DNA of 64,000 nucleotides from CBFIDE01 sp965661265 (GCA_965661265.1 CBFIDE010000004.1:62001-126000), one strand, 5' to 3'; shown: positions 16,002-25,556, counted from the first letter of the stretch. Notes: generated from the sequence alone by a model not told the origin. Made by a program: numbers and translations.

Positions 16002-17849
16002 TTACTGGTTAATCCAAGCCTTTCTCATTTTCAATTGATGAGAACTAGCCTCATCTATAGGCTCTAAAAGATGTTTCATTTTAACCTTAACTGTTGATGC
16101 TTTGGCTTTCAGCTTCTTCTTCTTAAAACTTCCATCCCCCTTTTTCCTGGCTACTTCAAAGCTAACTTTCTCTCCGACTTCAGTATCCTCTAACAAACTA
16201 ATAAGTACCTTATTAATATTTTGAAGATTAACCTCATTACCCTGTATGCTGATAAATTCATCTCCTTCCATTAGACCTAAGTCTTTTCCAAAAGCATCCA
16301 AATCGGTAGCATCTTGAACCAAAAGCCTTTCTGTTTCAGGATTGTACCCAAAATCAAAACCTCCATAACTCATTCTTTCTACTGTAAACTCATCCTTATA
16401 ATCAATGCCAAAATCTAACAACTGTTCTTTTAAAGGAAATGGAACACTTGATTCAAAATGCATTGAGAAAAACTCTTTTAGCTCTGGATAGGTTCTTTCA
16501 ACAATGATCTCAAATAAATCCTCATCCACAAAAAATGTATCTGGGCCATAAGTAGCGCCTAATTCATTCAAAAGATCAACCAATCTATACTCACCATTAG
16601 ATAACCTCATTAACTCAAGATCTAGTGACAAACCTGCGATGGCACCCTTCTGATAAAAATTCAGATATTCATCTTTGGTAAAGCTCAATGTATTCTTACT
16701 AGCTACAGTTAATGGAATAAAAGGATTGAAAGAATCCATAGTTTCAAGCTTAGTTTCAATAATATCTAAGAAGTCATCTAAACCTATAATTTCATCTCTA
16801 ATTTGAACAATTTGAGAATTATACTCCGTGATTCCCTCATAAAGCCAAATATGCTTAGACATTTCGGGCTCTATAAAATCAAAATCATTGATATATTCTG
16901 AATGAATTCCTAGAGGAGTAACAATATGGAAAAATTCATGGGCAGTAATATCACTTACCCCGCTATAAAATTGATCTTCATCAAACTCTGGCATGTAAAG
17001 GACTGTATTGGTCTGATGCTCTAAAGCACCATATCCTAATCCCATTTCATCAAGACCTACTGAATATATTAAAACAGCATATTTATCTACTGGTAAGGTC
17101 CCGCCTAAATAATTAGCGGCCGCATCCAATACATCTGAAATACCTTCCAATGCCTTAGTAGCATTTACATTACCTGAAGGGCTATAAACAGAAACAATCA
17201 CTTTAGCGCCACCAACCATTTTACTAGCCGTATCCGGAGCACAATAAAGTAAAGGGTTATCATGAACTTGGAAATAATTTGGAATTCTAAATATGTCTAG
17301 GGTGTCGCTCTGCTCCCCGATGAGCGAACTAGCGCCAAAATGTTCTTGCTTATGCTTAATGATAAGCTCATATTCTACATCAGGGTAGCCATCTAAATAT
17401 CCAATAAAACCAAAGTTATTTAATAAAACTACCTTATCACTAATACCTGTTCCCGCTGGTTCAAAAATATCAGTACCAAGCTCGGAATCAAAGGTATCAT
17501 CTACCTTATAAGTAAGCTTATAGGCATTGCGTGCATTGTAAATTCTATATCTATTATCATCCAATTTTTTAACTAGAATAGAGTCTGCATTATCATCAGA
17601 CACTGAAAACTTGCTTATAAACCTACCGTAATTGTGAATATCGTAAGTACCTGGAATAATTCTAGCAAAATGAAATTCAATACTATCCTCTTCTATAATT
17701 GGAAGAACAAGCTCAACATTCACTTGGTCATTCTCTATGTTCTTAATATCAATATGAACCTGGTATAATCCAGCTTGTTGAGAAGGTGTAAAACTCGCAA
17801 ATAAGCTGGCATTAATTAAAACAAATACGGCGAATAAAATATTCTTCAT
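16002..17849 (-). CDS. M61 family (glycyl aminopeptidase-like) metallopeptidase with PDZ domain
   Basis: A 615-residue exported zinc peptidase. After the signal peptide (KNILFAVFVLINASLFA) comes the M61 N-terminal beta domain (FHFARIIPGTYDIHNYGRFI), the conserved GLGYGALEHQTNTV segment, the zinc motif HEFFH at about residues 303-307, and the third-ligand region WLYEGITEY. Residues about 500-590 look like a PDZ domain (DLGLMEGDEFISIQGNEV). M61 enzymes cleave N-terminal Gly or Ala residues; substrate choice here is unknown. It is separated by 64 bp from the rhodanese operon on the same strand. Confidence 0.92.
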   Translation of the reverse strand: MKNILFAVFVLINASLFASFTPSQQAGLYQVHIDIKNIENDQVNVELVLPIIEEDSIEFHFARIIPGTYDIHNYGRFISKFSVSDDNADSILVKKLDDNRYRIYNARNAYKLTYKVDDTFDSELGTDIFEPAGTGISDKVVLLNNFGFIGYLDGYPDVEYELIIKHKQEHFGASSLIGEQSDTLDIFRIPNYFQVHDNPLLYCAPDTASKMVGGAKVIVSVYSPSGNVNATKALEGISDVLDAAANYLGGTLPVDKYAVLIYSVGLDEMGLGYGALEHQTNTVLYMPEFDEDQFYSGVSDITAHEFFHIVTPLGIHSEYINDFDFIEPEMSKHIWLYEGITEYNSQIVQIRDEIIGLDDFLDIIETKLETMDSFNPFIPLTVASKNTLSFTKDEYLNFYQKGAIAGLSLDLELMRLSNGEYRLVDLLNELGATYGPDTFFVDEDLFEIIVERTYPELKEFFSMHFESSVPFPLKEQLLDFGIDYKDEFTVERMSYGGFDFGYNPETERLLVQDATDLDAFGKDLGLMEGDEFISIQGNEVNLQNINKVLISLLEDTEVGEKVSFEVARKKGDGSFKKKKLKAKASTVKVKMKHLLEPIDEASSHQLKMRKAWINQ

Positions 17850-18038
17850 AAAACGTAAATAGCAACTAAGGTTTGTTTTCTAAGGTGGTTACCCTGAAAA
17901 ATAGCAGTCTGTAAAGGTACAATCTAATTAAAGACTGGCAAGATTTTATTTTTGACGATTAAACAGGCTAAATCGCTGAAAAGCAGATCATTGACGCTCA
18001 TTTTTAATGCAGATACCAAGTTTTGGTTAAACATGGAG

Positions 18039-19058
18039 CTAGACCGTCCAACTATTGCTGCCTCTTAAAAGATCATCAAGCTTTGCATTTGGTTTCAATT
18101 CCTTGGCTTTCTGGACCTGCTCAGACATTGCATCTTCATAACAAATCCTGTCTTCTTTATACAGAACACCAAAAGCTCTTGGAAAATAATAATCCTCATT
18201 TTCGGGATGCTCAAAGAATCTAGATAAAATTCCGGCCTTTGTTCTGTCTGAGGAATCATGAATCCAAGCATTAGAATCATTAAGATCCTTACTATCAATA
18301 ACCTTAGGCTCTAACCCTTCCAGAATAATTGCCTTGGTTTCATTATCAAACTTTAAAGCCTCACCCTCAACTAGCTGAACTCCTTTCGCAGATTTAGTCG
18401 TTTTATCTGTCCAAAGCGAAAATGCTCCATCATTAAAAACATTGCAATTTTGATATATTTCAATAAAGGAACTTCCTTTATGCTCATTTGCACTTTTCAA
18501 GGTCTCTCTTAAATGAAGAGGATCTCTATCCACTGTTCTCGCCACAAAAGAAGCATCGGCACCTAAAGCTAAAGCCAGAGGATTGAATGGATGATCAATA
18601 ACACCAAGAGGACTTGATTTAGTCGACTTTCCTATACCAGTAGTAGGTGAATATTGGCCTTTTGTCAAGCCATAAATCTCATTGTTAAATAGTAAAATAT
18701 TAACATCAAAATTTCTTCTTAGAGCGTGTATCAAATGATTACCACCAATAGATAAGCCATCCCCATCTCCAGTTACTATCCAAACAGATAAATTTGGATT
18801 AGCAGCTTTCAAGCCACTGGCAACAGCAGGCGCTCTTCCGTGGATAGAGTGCATGCCATAGGTATCCATATAATACGGAAACCTAGAACTACAGCCGATT
18901 CCAGAGATAAAAACTGTATTCTCTCTATCCACTCCTATATCTGCTAAAACAGATTGTGCCTGTTTTAATATACCGTAATCACCACAACCAGGACACCACC
19001 TAACATCCTGATCACTTGCGTAAGCCTTTGGGCTTAATTTTTCAGGGTTCTGCGTCAT
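18039..19058 (-). CDS. korB: 2-oxoacid:ferredoxin oxidoreductase, beta subunit
   Basis: The thiamine-diphosphate subunit of a 2-oxoacid:ferredoxin oxidoreductase, probably acting on 2-oxoglutarate (CoA-dependent oxidative decarboxylation with ferredoxin as acceptor). Cluster-binding cysteines are in CPGCGDYG (about residue 22) and ISGIGCSSRF, and the ThDP/Mg motif is GDGDGLSIGGNHLIHALRRN with the closing NNEIYGLTKGQYSPTT. At 339 residues it has the usual length. The ATG overlaps the stop of the alpha-subunit gene by 4 bp (ATGA), so the subunits are translationally coupled. Substrate assignment to 2-oxoglutarate over pyruvate rests on similarity to KorB and is less certain. Confidence 0.92.
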   Translation of the reverse strand: MTQNPEKLSPKAYASDQDVRWCPGCGDYGILKQAQSVLADIGVDRENTVFISGIGCSSRFPYYMDTYGMHSIHGRAPAVASGLKAANPNLSVWIVTGDGDGLSIGGNHLIHALRRNFDVNILLFNNEIYGLTKGQYSPTTGIGKSTKSSPLGVIDHPFNPLALALGADASFVARTVDRDPLHLRETLKSANEHKGSSFIEIYQNCNVFNDGAFSLWTDKTTKSAKGVQLVEGEALKFDNETKAIILEGLEPKVIDSKDLNDSNAWIHDSSDRTKAGILSRFFEHPENEDYYFPRAFGVLYKEDRICYEDAMSEQVQKAKELKPNAKLDDLLRGSNSWTV

Positions 19059-20887
19059 TTCATTAGTTCTTTAACCCGATCTTTAATTTCATCTGCCATA
19101 AAAGGTAAGCCTTGCACCTTACTCAAAGACTGAATATCCAACAAATACTTTTCTCTTAAGATTTTTACTAGCTGACCTTGATTAAGCTCAGGCACTAGGA
19201 TAGATTCAAACGTATTTAACATTTTCCCAAGATCTTTAGGCAATGGATTCAGATGACCAAGGTGCATTTGTGCAACTTCATATCCTTCTTCAATCATTTC
19301 TCTTACAGCTACTTTTATAGAACCATAAGTGGAGCCCCATCCTAAGACTAATAGTTTTGGATTTGTGGAAGTTTGTTCTAATATCGTTGGTGCAATAGAG
19401 TCTGCAACATTCTCAATTTTTTGAGCTCTAATATTCACCATTTTCTGGTGATTCTCTGGATCATAACTTACATTTCCCGTATTCTCTTCCTTTTCGATTC
19501 CCCCAAGTCTATGTTCAAAACCTTTCATTCCTGGAATCGCCCATGGTCTTACAAGCTTCGCATTTCTTTGGTATGGTAAGAATGCCTCTTCCTGAGTAGG
19601 TCTATTATCAATAGTAATTGCCTCAATGTCTGCAGAGTTTGGAAATCTCCAAGGTTCAGCTCCATTAGCTATATAACCATCACTTAAAAGAATTACAGGC
19701 GTCATATATTTCAGGGCCAACTTACAGGCCTCTATTGCCTTATAAAATGCATCTGATGGAGAGCGAGCGGCCAAAACAACAAGCGGTGCTTCACCATTTC
19801 TACCGTAAAGTGCTTGAAGTAAATCTGATTGTTCCGTTTTAGTTGGAAGACCAGTTGAAGGGCCTCCCCTCTGAACATTGACAATCACCATTGGCAATTC
19901 TAACATAATTGCTAGACCAATTCCCTCAGCTTTTAAAGCCATACCCGGCCCAGATGTAGCCGTAATGGCTAAAGATCCCGCAAAAGAGGCACCCACAGCG
20001 GCAGTAATTGCTGCTATTTCATCTTCAGCCTGAAAAGTCTTTATTCCAAAATGTTTTTGCCTTGCCAAATAATGGAGAATGTCTGATGCTGGTGTAATAG
20101 GATAACCGGCGTAAAACATCTCTAGATTAGATTTTACAGCTGCCGTTACTAGACCTAAGCCTAAAGCCTCATTTCCTACTATATTTCTATATTCTCCTGG
20201 TTCAAGCTTTGCTTTTTTTACAGTATATCTTTGTGCAGCTTCTATTGTCTCTCCATAATGATAACCAGCCTTAAGAGCTATAATATTAGCCTCAAGGACA
20301 ACTTCATTCTTACTAAACTTCTGCTCTAAAAACTCTTCTGTATTTTCTATTGTCTTGTGATAAAGCCAATAAACCAGACCCAAAACAAACATATTTCTGG
20401 ATCTATCTTTTTCTTTTTGACCTAGACTAATATCCCTAAGCGCTTCCCTTGTCAATTTGGTTACATCCAAACGATATAGAAGGTAATCGCTCTTGTTTAT
20501 TTGATCTAAAGGATTGACGCTATCATCTAAGCCTGCAAGCTTTAAGTTTCTTTTATCGAAACCAGCTTCATTAGCGATAATAGTTCCTCCAGTTTTTAAA
20601 TTCTTTAGATTTTTCTCTAATGCGGCAGCATTCATTGCTACCAATACATCAGGATGTCCGCCTGGAGTGTCAATTTCTACACTACCAAAGTTTACTTGAA
20701 ATCCAGAGACTCCAGGAATTGTGCCTATTGGTGCTCTAATCTCTGCCGGAAAATCGGGGAATGTACTCAAGTCATTTCCTCCTCTAGCGCTGGTATTACT
20801 GAATTGGCTACCTGCAAGCTGAATTCCATCTCCTGAATCACCTGCAAAATGAATCGTAACTTTTGGAAGTTCTTTAATCTGAGACAT
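19055..20887 (-). CDS. korA: 2-oxoacid:ferredoxin oxidoreductase, alpha subunit (gamma-alpha fusion)
   Basis: A 610-residue subunit in which the gamma domain (FAGDSGDGIQLAGSQFSN, about residues 14-31, through residue 190) is fused to the alpha pyrimidine-binding part beginning around residue 225 (GNEALGLGLVTAAVKSN, YAGYPITPASDILHYLA). LAITATSGPGMALKAEGIGL and MVIVNVQRGGPSTGLPTKTE are diagnostic for the KorA/VorB class. This domain order is the two-subunit KOR type of Bacteroidota and other aerobes. It is 1 bp after the nfu stop codon and overlaps korB by 4 bp, so it belongs to the mrp-nfu-korA-korB unit. Confidence 0.93.
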   Translation of the reverse strand: MSQIKELPKVTIHFAGDSGDGIQLAGSQFSNTSARGGNDLSTFPDFPAEIRAPIGTIPGVSGFQVNFGSVEIDTPGGHPDVLVAMNAAALEKNLKNLKTGGTIIANEAGFDKRNLKLAGLDDSVNPLDQINKSDYLLYRLDVTKLTREALRDISLGQKEKDRSRNMFVLGLVYWLYHKTIENTEEFLEQKFSKNEVVLEANIIALKAGYHYGETIEAAQRYTVKKAKLEPGEYRNIVGNEALGLGLVTAAVKSNLEMFYAGYPITPASDILHYLARQKHFGIKTFQAEDEIAAITAAVGASFAGSLAITATSGPGMALKAEGIGLAIMLELPMVIVNVQRGGPSTGLPTKTEQSDLLQALYGRNGEAPLVVLAARSPSDAFYKAIEACKLALKYMTPVILLSDGYIANGAEPWRFPNSADIEAITIDNRPTQEEAFLPYQRNAKLVRPWAIPGMKGFEHRLGGIEKEENTGNVSYDPENHQKMVNIRAQKIENVADSIAPTILEQTSTNPKLLVLGWGSTYGSIKVAVREMIEEGYEVAQMHLGHLNPLPKDLGKMLNTFESILVPELNQGQLVKILREKYLLDIQSLSKVQGLPFMADEIKDRVKELMK

Positions 20888-20888
20888 T

Positions 20889-21155
20889 CTAGGCCTGTGT
20901 TTTCATCAAACCAACCTCTACTACTCTTAGCACCTCAGGAGCGTGCTTTTTTATCGTCATTTCTACTCCCGATTTCAGGGTCATTTGATTAACAGAGCAA
21001 CCCGTACATGCGCCTTGAAACTCTACAGTAACGGTACCATCATTATCAAATTTCACAAATCGAATATCACCACCATCAGACTTTAAAAACGGTCTGATTT
21101 CATCTAAGCCGACTGCTATTCTTTGCTCAATATCTTTTGTTATCTCTAATGACAT
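20889..21155 (-). CDS. NifU C-terminal (Nfu) domain iron-sulfur carrier
   Basis: A small iron-sulfur cluster carrier of 88 residues consisting only of the Nfu domain. The cluster-binding CxxC is in GACTGCSVNQMTLKSG. The first strand-helix unit (RPFLKSDGGDIRFVKF) is typical. I chose the ATG at 21155: a longer frame from 21179 would overlap the mrp stop codon by 19 bp and adds residues (FSSKLIF) not seen in this family. Nfu proteins pass 4Fe-4S clusters to target enzymes. The next gene, korA, starts 1 bp after this stop, and the oxidoreductase it encodes needs Fe-S clusters, so KOR is an obvious client. Confidence 0.93.
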   Translation of the reverse strand: MSLEITKDIEQRIAVGLDEIRPFLKSDGGDIRFVKFDNDGTVTVEFQGACTGCSVNQMTLKSGVEMTIKKHAPEVLRVVEVGLMKTQA

Positions 21156-21160
21156 AAAAA

Positions 21161-22294
21161 TTAGTTTACTGCTGAACAACCAGCCATTGTAGTAATTCTT
21201 GTGGCTTCAGATTCTGGTAATTCCTTGTTTCTAATGACCAATTGCTCCACCATATTTTTGCAAATTTCTTGATAATTCAAACTTACTTCGGTGTCTTTTT
21301 GCATCACTGCCGGTCTTCCAACATCTGCTGCCTCTCTAATGCTCTGAACTAAAGGAATTTCACCTAAAAAGGGAACCTCCATTTCTTTTGCAAGATTCTT
21401 TACTCCGTCTTTTCCAAAGATATAATACTTATTATCAGGAAGTTCTGCAGGAGTAAAATAACTCATATTCTCAACTAGACCTAAAACAGGAACATTGATG
21501 TTTGGAATTTTAAACATTCCTACTCCTTTTCTTACATCGGCTAAAGCTACATTCTGAGGAGTACTTACAATCAATGCGCCAGTAACAGGAACAGATTGAA
21601 CTAAACTTAAATGAATATCACCTGTTCCTGGCGGAAGGTCAATAAGCATAAAATCTAACTCCCCCCAATGTGCATCTTTAATCAATTGGTTCAGCGCTTT
21701 TGAAGCCATTGGGCCTCTCCACACTACTGCCTGATTGGTTCCAGCAAAAAAGCCAATGGATAATAACTTAACTCCGTAAGCCTCAACAGGGTCCATTTTA
21801 TCTACACCATCTATATTGATTGAGCCAGGTTTTTGCATAGCTACATCAAACATCGTTGGTTGTGATGGTCCATAAATATCCGCATCCACTAAGCCAACAC
21901 TAAATCCCATTTGAGCTAAGGCTACAGCCAAGTTGGCTGTTACAGTAGATTTACCAACCCCTCCTTTACCTGAAGCAATTGCGATTATATTTTTTACTCC
22001 TTTAATTCGCTCTCCGCGAATCATCTGAGCTTCTTCTTTTGCTTTTTCTGGAACTTCAATATTTACTTTGATCTTTAACTTTTCATGAACTTCTTCATGC
22101 AAAACTTTCATGATCTCTACTTCAAACTTCTTTTTGATATGCAAAGCCGGCGATGCTGAGATCACATCTAGTACTACCTCATCACCAAAAACCTGAATGT
22201 TTTTGACATGTCCTGCCTCAATTATATTTTGATCACCTTCTGTTGATTGAACCTTTTCTAAGGCTTTTATGATATCGCTTTTAGCGTATGCCAT
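21161..22294 (-). CDS. mrp: Mrp/ApbC-type P-loop ATPase, iron-sulfur cluster carrier
   Basis: A 377-residue cytoplasmic ATPase. Residues 1-90 form a MIP18 (DUF59) domain, followed by the deviant Walker A SGKGGVGKST at residues 108-117 and switch regions (VDADIYGPSQPTMF, DFMLIDLPPGTGD). Mrp homologs deliver Fe-S clusters. Where Salmonella ApbC has a CxxC motif, this protein has SYFTPAELPDNKYYIFG, without cysteine; only a C-terminal MAGCSAVN supplies one. First gene of the mrp-nfu-korA-korB unit, with a TATCTTTG -7 element 18 bp before the ATG. Confidence 0.93.
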   Translation of the reverse strand: MAYAKSDIIKALEKVQSTEGDQNIIEAGHVKNIQVFGDEVVLDVISASPALHIKKKFEVEIMKVLHEEVHEKLKIKVNIEVPEKAKEEAQMIRGERIKGVKNIIAIASGKGGVGKSTVTANLAVALAQMGFSVGLVDADIYGPSQPTMFDVAMQKPGSINIDGVDKMDPVEAYGVKLLSIGFFAGTNQAVVWRGPMASKALNQLIKDAHWGELDFMLIDLPPGTGDIHLSLVQSVPVTGALIVSTPQNVALADVRKGVGMFKIPNINVPVLGLVENMSYFTPAELPDNKYYIFGKDGVKNLAKEMEVPFLGEIPLVQSIREAADVGRPAVMQKDTEVSLNYQEICKNMVEQLVIRNKELPESEATRITTMAGCSAVN

Positions 22295-22311
22295 TCTTGA
22301 TAAATTTTACA

Positions 22312-22319
22312 CAAAGATA
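22312..22319 (-). promoter_or_regulatory. Candidate -7 element of the mrp-nfu-korAB operon
   Basis: TATCTTTG on the minus strand matches TAnnTTTG and lies 18 bp upstream of the mrp start codon. The -33 region has only CTTT at a suitable distance. Confidence 0.5.
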
Positions 22320-22382
22320 AGCAAGTATGTTCTCTTAAAGAAGAGTCGATAGCTGAAACTAATAGGTCTATAAAGAGAGAAT

Positions 22383-23126
22383 TTATAGTCTCTCTAATGG
22401 AAAAATCATAGGCCTAGAGGGAGAGGCGTCGTTATAAAAAGGAGCGAGCTGTAGGTTCAGCAAATAATAACCTTCATTTATTTTTTTAGGGAATGAACAT
22501 AGCTCTGTAATTGTAGCGTCTTTCCTAGTTTCATGCGGAAAAGACCAAAAAGCTCTATGCCCTGCTAGAGCCCCTGCGTCCTCTTCCCTGTCTACCGATG
22601 GCAAATCTGTTAAAAAATGTTTGACACCCATATCAGCCAAAAAAGCCATAAATTCTTCCTGAAAATAAGTGGGATTAGTGCCGCTGAAATCATGATTTGC
22701 AGAATACTCTAAAGTTTGAACGATCAATGCATCAAAATCATATTTCTTTAATCTTGCTTTCAGATCTTCAAGGAATACCACTTTATCCTCCTTAAAATCT
22801 CTAGGCTCAAGGCGTAAATAATAAGCTATTAAATGATGTTGGCTAAGGCTTTCCTCTACTTTAGCATGCTCTGCGGCGATATGACCATAACACTCTGTAT
22901 GTGTTCCATTTCCATGGGGATTAAACTCAATATCGTAATAATTGACACTACTGCCTTCCTTGACACTTCCAACCCAACCTTCTCCTTGAAAAGGCTTAAT
23001 AACTACGTCTTTTGCGAACCAGGCTTTCGACTCTCTTCTTTTGTCTCCTAAACTGGAACTTAAGTCTATGCCGTTCGAAAAATCAACGCGATAATGCTTT
23101 CCAAGATGCTCTATTTGTGCCTTCAT
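22383..23126 (-). CDS. Cyclase-family metal-dependent hydrolase, kynurenine-formamidase-like
   Basis: A 247-residue protein of the cyclase (PF04199) family, which includes KynB arylformamidases that hydrolyse N-formylkynurenine. The metal site reads HGNGTHTECYGHI (residues 71-83): H76, E78 and H82 align with the H-x-D-x3-H of KynB, with Glu replacing Asp and the first His one residue out of register. The second half carries DLPSVDREEDAGALAGHRAFW, typical of the family. Because the window also encodes tryptophan dioxygenase, formamidase activity is a fair guess, but other cyclic-amide substrates are possible. It follows hemW by 4 bp. Confidence 0.75.
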   Translation of the reverse strand: MKAQIEHLGKHYRVDFSNGIDLSSSLGDKRRESKAWFAKDVVIKPFQGEGWVGSVKEGSSVNYYDIEFNPHGNGTHTECYGHIAAEHAKVEESLSQHHLIAYYLRLEPRDFKEDKVVFLEDLKARLKKYDFDALIVQTLEYSANHDFSGTNPTYFQEEFMAFLADMGVKHFLTDLPSVDREEDAGALAGHRAFWSFPHETRKDATITELCSFPKKINEGYYLLNLQLAPFYNDASPSRPMIFPLERL

Positions 23127-23130
23127 AATA

Positions 23131-24255
23131 TCAAATATAGAAAAGCTCTGCTGCTATACCATCAGATTGAAATCTGAACTTCAATGGAATTTTTAAAAAC
23201 GACCCTTCTTGGACCAATCTGCCCTGACTTAAAAGCTCTTTAGACTCTTTTCTCAAATAACCTAGAAATGGCTCAGAGAACTCTGTTTCTATTTTCTCCA
23301 GATCGATTCCTTTCTTTAATCTTAAGGAGGTCATTATAGTCTCGTTAAAATAGTCCTTTTCCTCAAGCACTTCACTATCTGAAAACTTGAGATTTTGATC
23401 CATCGCTTTCATATACTTTAAGTTGTGAGAGACATTCCATGATCTTTCTTTGCCGATAAAACTATGAGCACTTGGTCCAAAACCGATGTATTGCACTCTA
23501 TTCCAATAAGAAGAATTATGCCTACTTTGAAATCCATCTTTGGCAAAATTAGAGAGTTCATAATGATCATATCCTGCCTTGTCCAAAACACTATTGAGCA
23601 TAAAAAACTGTGCCTCTGTCTCAAAATCATCAGGCATTAATATTTGTTTCTTTTCTACTTGAAAAGCTAAAGCTGTCTTCGGCTCTACGGTCAAGGCATA
23701 ACTACTAATATGTGGAATATTCAATGCTACAGCTTTCTCAAGCTGAGTCTTCCAATAGTCCAAATCTCTATTCGGAATACCATAAATAAGATCGGCGGTG
23801 ATGTTTTCCAATCCTAATTTTTGAACTATTTCAACAATACGAACAGACTCTTGAGCACTATGTGAGCGATTCATAAACTTCAGGACATCATCATCAAAAC
23901 TTTGTATTCCAATGGACAATCTATTTAATCCAGAAGCTTGAAATGATTTAATTTTTTCTTCGTTCATATCATCCGGATTCAACTCTAAAGTTAATTCTGG
24001 ATTGGATGAAATATTGAAATTTTTATGCAAGGAGTTTAAAATTCTATCGAACTCTTTTGGGCTTAAAAGTGAAGGAGTACCTCCTCCAAAATAGATGGTT
24101 TCTATTCTTTCAGTAATTAAGCTTGATCTTTTATTAATCTCATCTGCGATAGATGCAACCATGCTTCCTTTATTAGAAAGCTGGGTAGAAAAGTGAAAGT
24201 CACAATAGGTACAGGCCTTTTTACAAAATGGAATATGAATATAGATTCCGGCCAT
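23131..24255 (-). CDS. hemW: HemW-like radical SAM protein (heme chaperone)
   Basis: A 374-residue radical SAM protein of the HemW/HemN family. The 4Fe-4S motif is at the very N-terminus (PFCKKACTYCDF, C11, C15, C18), followed by YFGGGTPSLL, LELNPDD, GLNRLSIGIQSFDD and DLIYGIPNRD. The lack of the HemN N-terminal extension and this motif spacing fit HemW, a heme chaperone for respiratory proteins, rather than oxygen-independent coproporphyrinogen oxidase. It abuts the histidine kinase upstream (stop and start codons directly adjacent) and precedes the cyclase by 4 bp. Confidence 0.92.
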   Translation of the reverse strand: MAGIYIHIPFCKKACTYCDFHFSTQLSNKGSMVASIADEINKRSSLITERIETIYFGGGTPSLLSPKEFDRILNSLHKNFNISSNPELTLELNPDDMNEEKIKSFQASGLNRLSIGIQSFDDDVLKFMNRSHSAQESVRIVEIVQKLGLENITADLIYGIPNRDLDYWKTQLEKAVALNIPHISSYALTVEPKTALAFQVEKKQILMPDDFETEAQFFMLNSVLDKAGYDHYELSNFAKDGFQSRHNSSYWNRVQYIGFGPSAHSFIGKERSWNVSHNLKYMKAMDQNLKFSDSEVLEEKDYFNETIMTSLRLKKGIDLEKIETEFSEPFLGYLRKESKELLSQGRLVQEGSFLKIPLKFRFQSDGIAAELFYI

Positions 24256-25419
24256 TTATCCCTTTTTTAACTGAATTCTAAAAGTACTTCCAGAACCCAA
24301 TTCTGATTTCATGAGCTGCAATTTTCCTCCATGGTAATCTTCAACAATTCTTTTAGCAAGACTCAAACCCAAGCCCCAACCTCTACTTTTTGTTGAAAAG
24401 CCTGGTCTGAAAATAGCATTTTGTTGATTCAAGGGAATTCCTTTACCACTATCCTCAACAGAGAGTCTATAGTTTTTAGGTCCATCCGTTAAACTGATAT
24501 TAATAAACCCCTTGCCTTCAGTAGCATCTATAGCATTCCTTACCAAGTTTTCTATTACCCATTCAAGAAGTTCCTTATTACATTTTAAAGGATAGTATTC
24601 GGAAATATTTTCTACAGAAAAATTAAACTTGATATTTTTGGGAGACCTGGCACTTAAGTAGCTAACGGCACTTTCGCAAATCGCTTTGAGACTATGTTCT
24701 TCAAGCTTTGGCTGTGATCCAATTTTACTAAACCTTTCTGTTATTGTTTGTAATCTGGCAACATCCTTTTCCATCTCTGCCACAACATTATGCTCAAGAT
24801 CTTTGGATTTCAGCCACTCTGTCCATCCCATTAATGAACTTAATGGTGTCCCAATTTGATGCGCTGTTTCTTTTGCTAGGCCATTCCAAACTTGATTTTG
24901 CTCTGCCCTTCTTGCGTTACTAAAGGCCACATATGCTATAATAACAAAAAGAGAAATCACAAATAAAAGCACCATTGGGTAGAACCTTAGCTTTGTTAAT
25001 AGAATTGAATTCTGATAGTAGATATAATTTAATTGTCCATCTGCAAATTCAATTTTCAAAGGCTCCTGCTCTGAAACCATTTCAATGAGTTTCAACTTAA
25101 CCCAAGCCGTATCTTGTAAATTCTTTTCCTTAATATTTCTGCCTTGAATTAGATTTCCTTTTGCATCGGTAAGAATTAGAGGTATCGTGGTATTATTAGA
25201 AATAAAGGTGTATTCAAAGTTTAAATCAGCTTGATCATCACTATTTTGAATAGTTTGCATTGCTTCTGCAAACTGAGTCATTTTCTTTTGTTCTTCTTTG
25301 CGCAGCTCTTCTAAAAAGCTTTCTGTATACCAAAGAGTAGCTGCACCAATAAATGCCGCGAAAATGAAGAGAATAAATTTCCAAAGATTCTTTCTATTAT
25401 AGAAGTCCATATCAACCAT
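24256..25419 (-). CDS. Membrane sensor histidine kinase
   Basis: A 387-residue kinase. Two transmembrane segments (about residues 14-30, and around 140-162 with YPMVLLFVISLFVIIAYVAF) bracket a periplasmic sensor of about 110 residues. The phospho-acceptor region is KETAHQIGTPLSSLMGW, with His near residue 185, in the HxxGTPL form common in Bacteroidota. ATPase boxes follow: NLVRNAIDATEG (N), DSGKGIP (G1) and GWGLGLSLAKRIVEDYHGG (G2). No response regulator is adjacent, so its partner is elsewhere. It is first in the kinase-hemW-cyclase unit. Start may be M1 or M4. Confidence 0.9.
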   Translation of the reverse strand: MVDMDFYNRKNLWKFILFIFAAFIGAATLWYTESFLEELRKEEQKKMTQFAEAMQTIQNSDDQADLNFEYTFISNNTTIPLILTDAKGNLIQGRNIKEKNLQDTAWVKLKLIEMVSEQEPLKIEFADGQLNYIYYQNSILLTKLRFYPMVLLFVISLFVIIAYVAFSNARRAEQNQVWNGLAKETAHQIGTPLSSLMGWTEWLKSKDLEHNVVAEMEKDVARLQTITERFSKIGSQPKLEEHSLKAICESAVSYLSARSPKNIKFNFSVENISEYYPLKCNKELLEWVIENLVRNAIDATEGKGFINISLTDGPKNYRLSVEDSGKGIPLNQQNAIFRPGFSTKSRGWGLGLSLAKRIVEDYHGGKLQLMKSELGSGSTFRIQLKKG

Positions 25420-25556
25420 TTAGGTAGTTAACAAAAATATACACTTATTATTTCTTAGCCCTTATTTTTTCGGAATAGAAATTGCACGTGGCTGAATTGC
25501 TGAAATGGCAATTCTTTGATTATTTTAGCCGTTCAGAATAATACAAAAAATACAGC

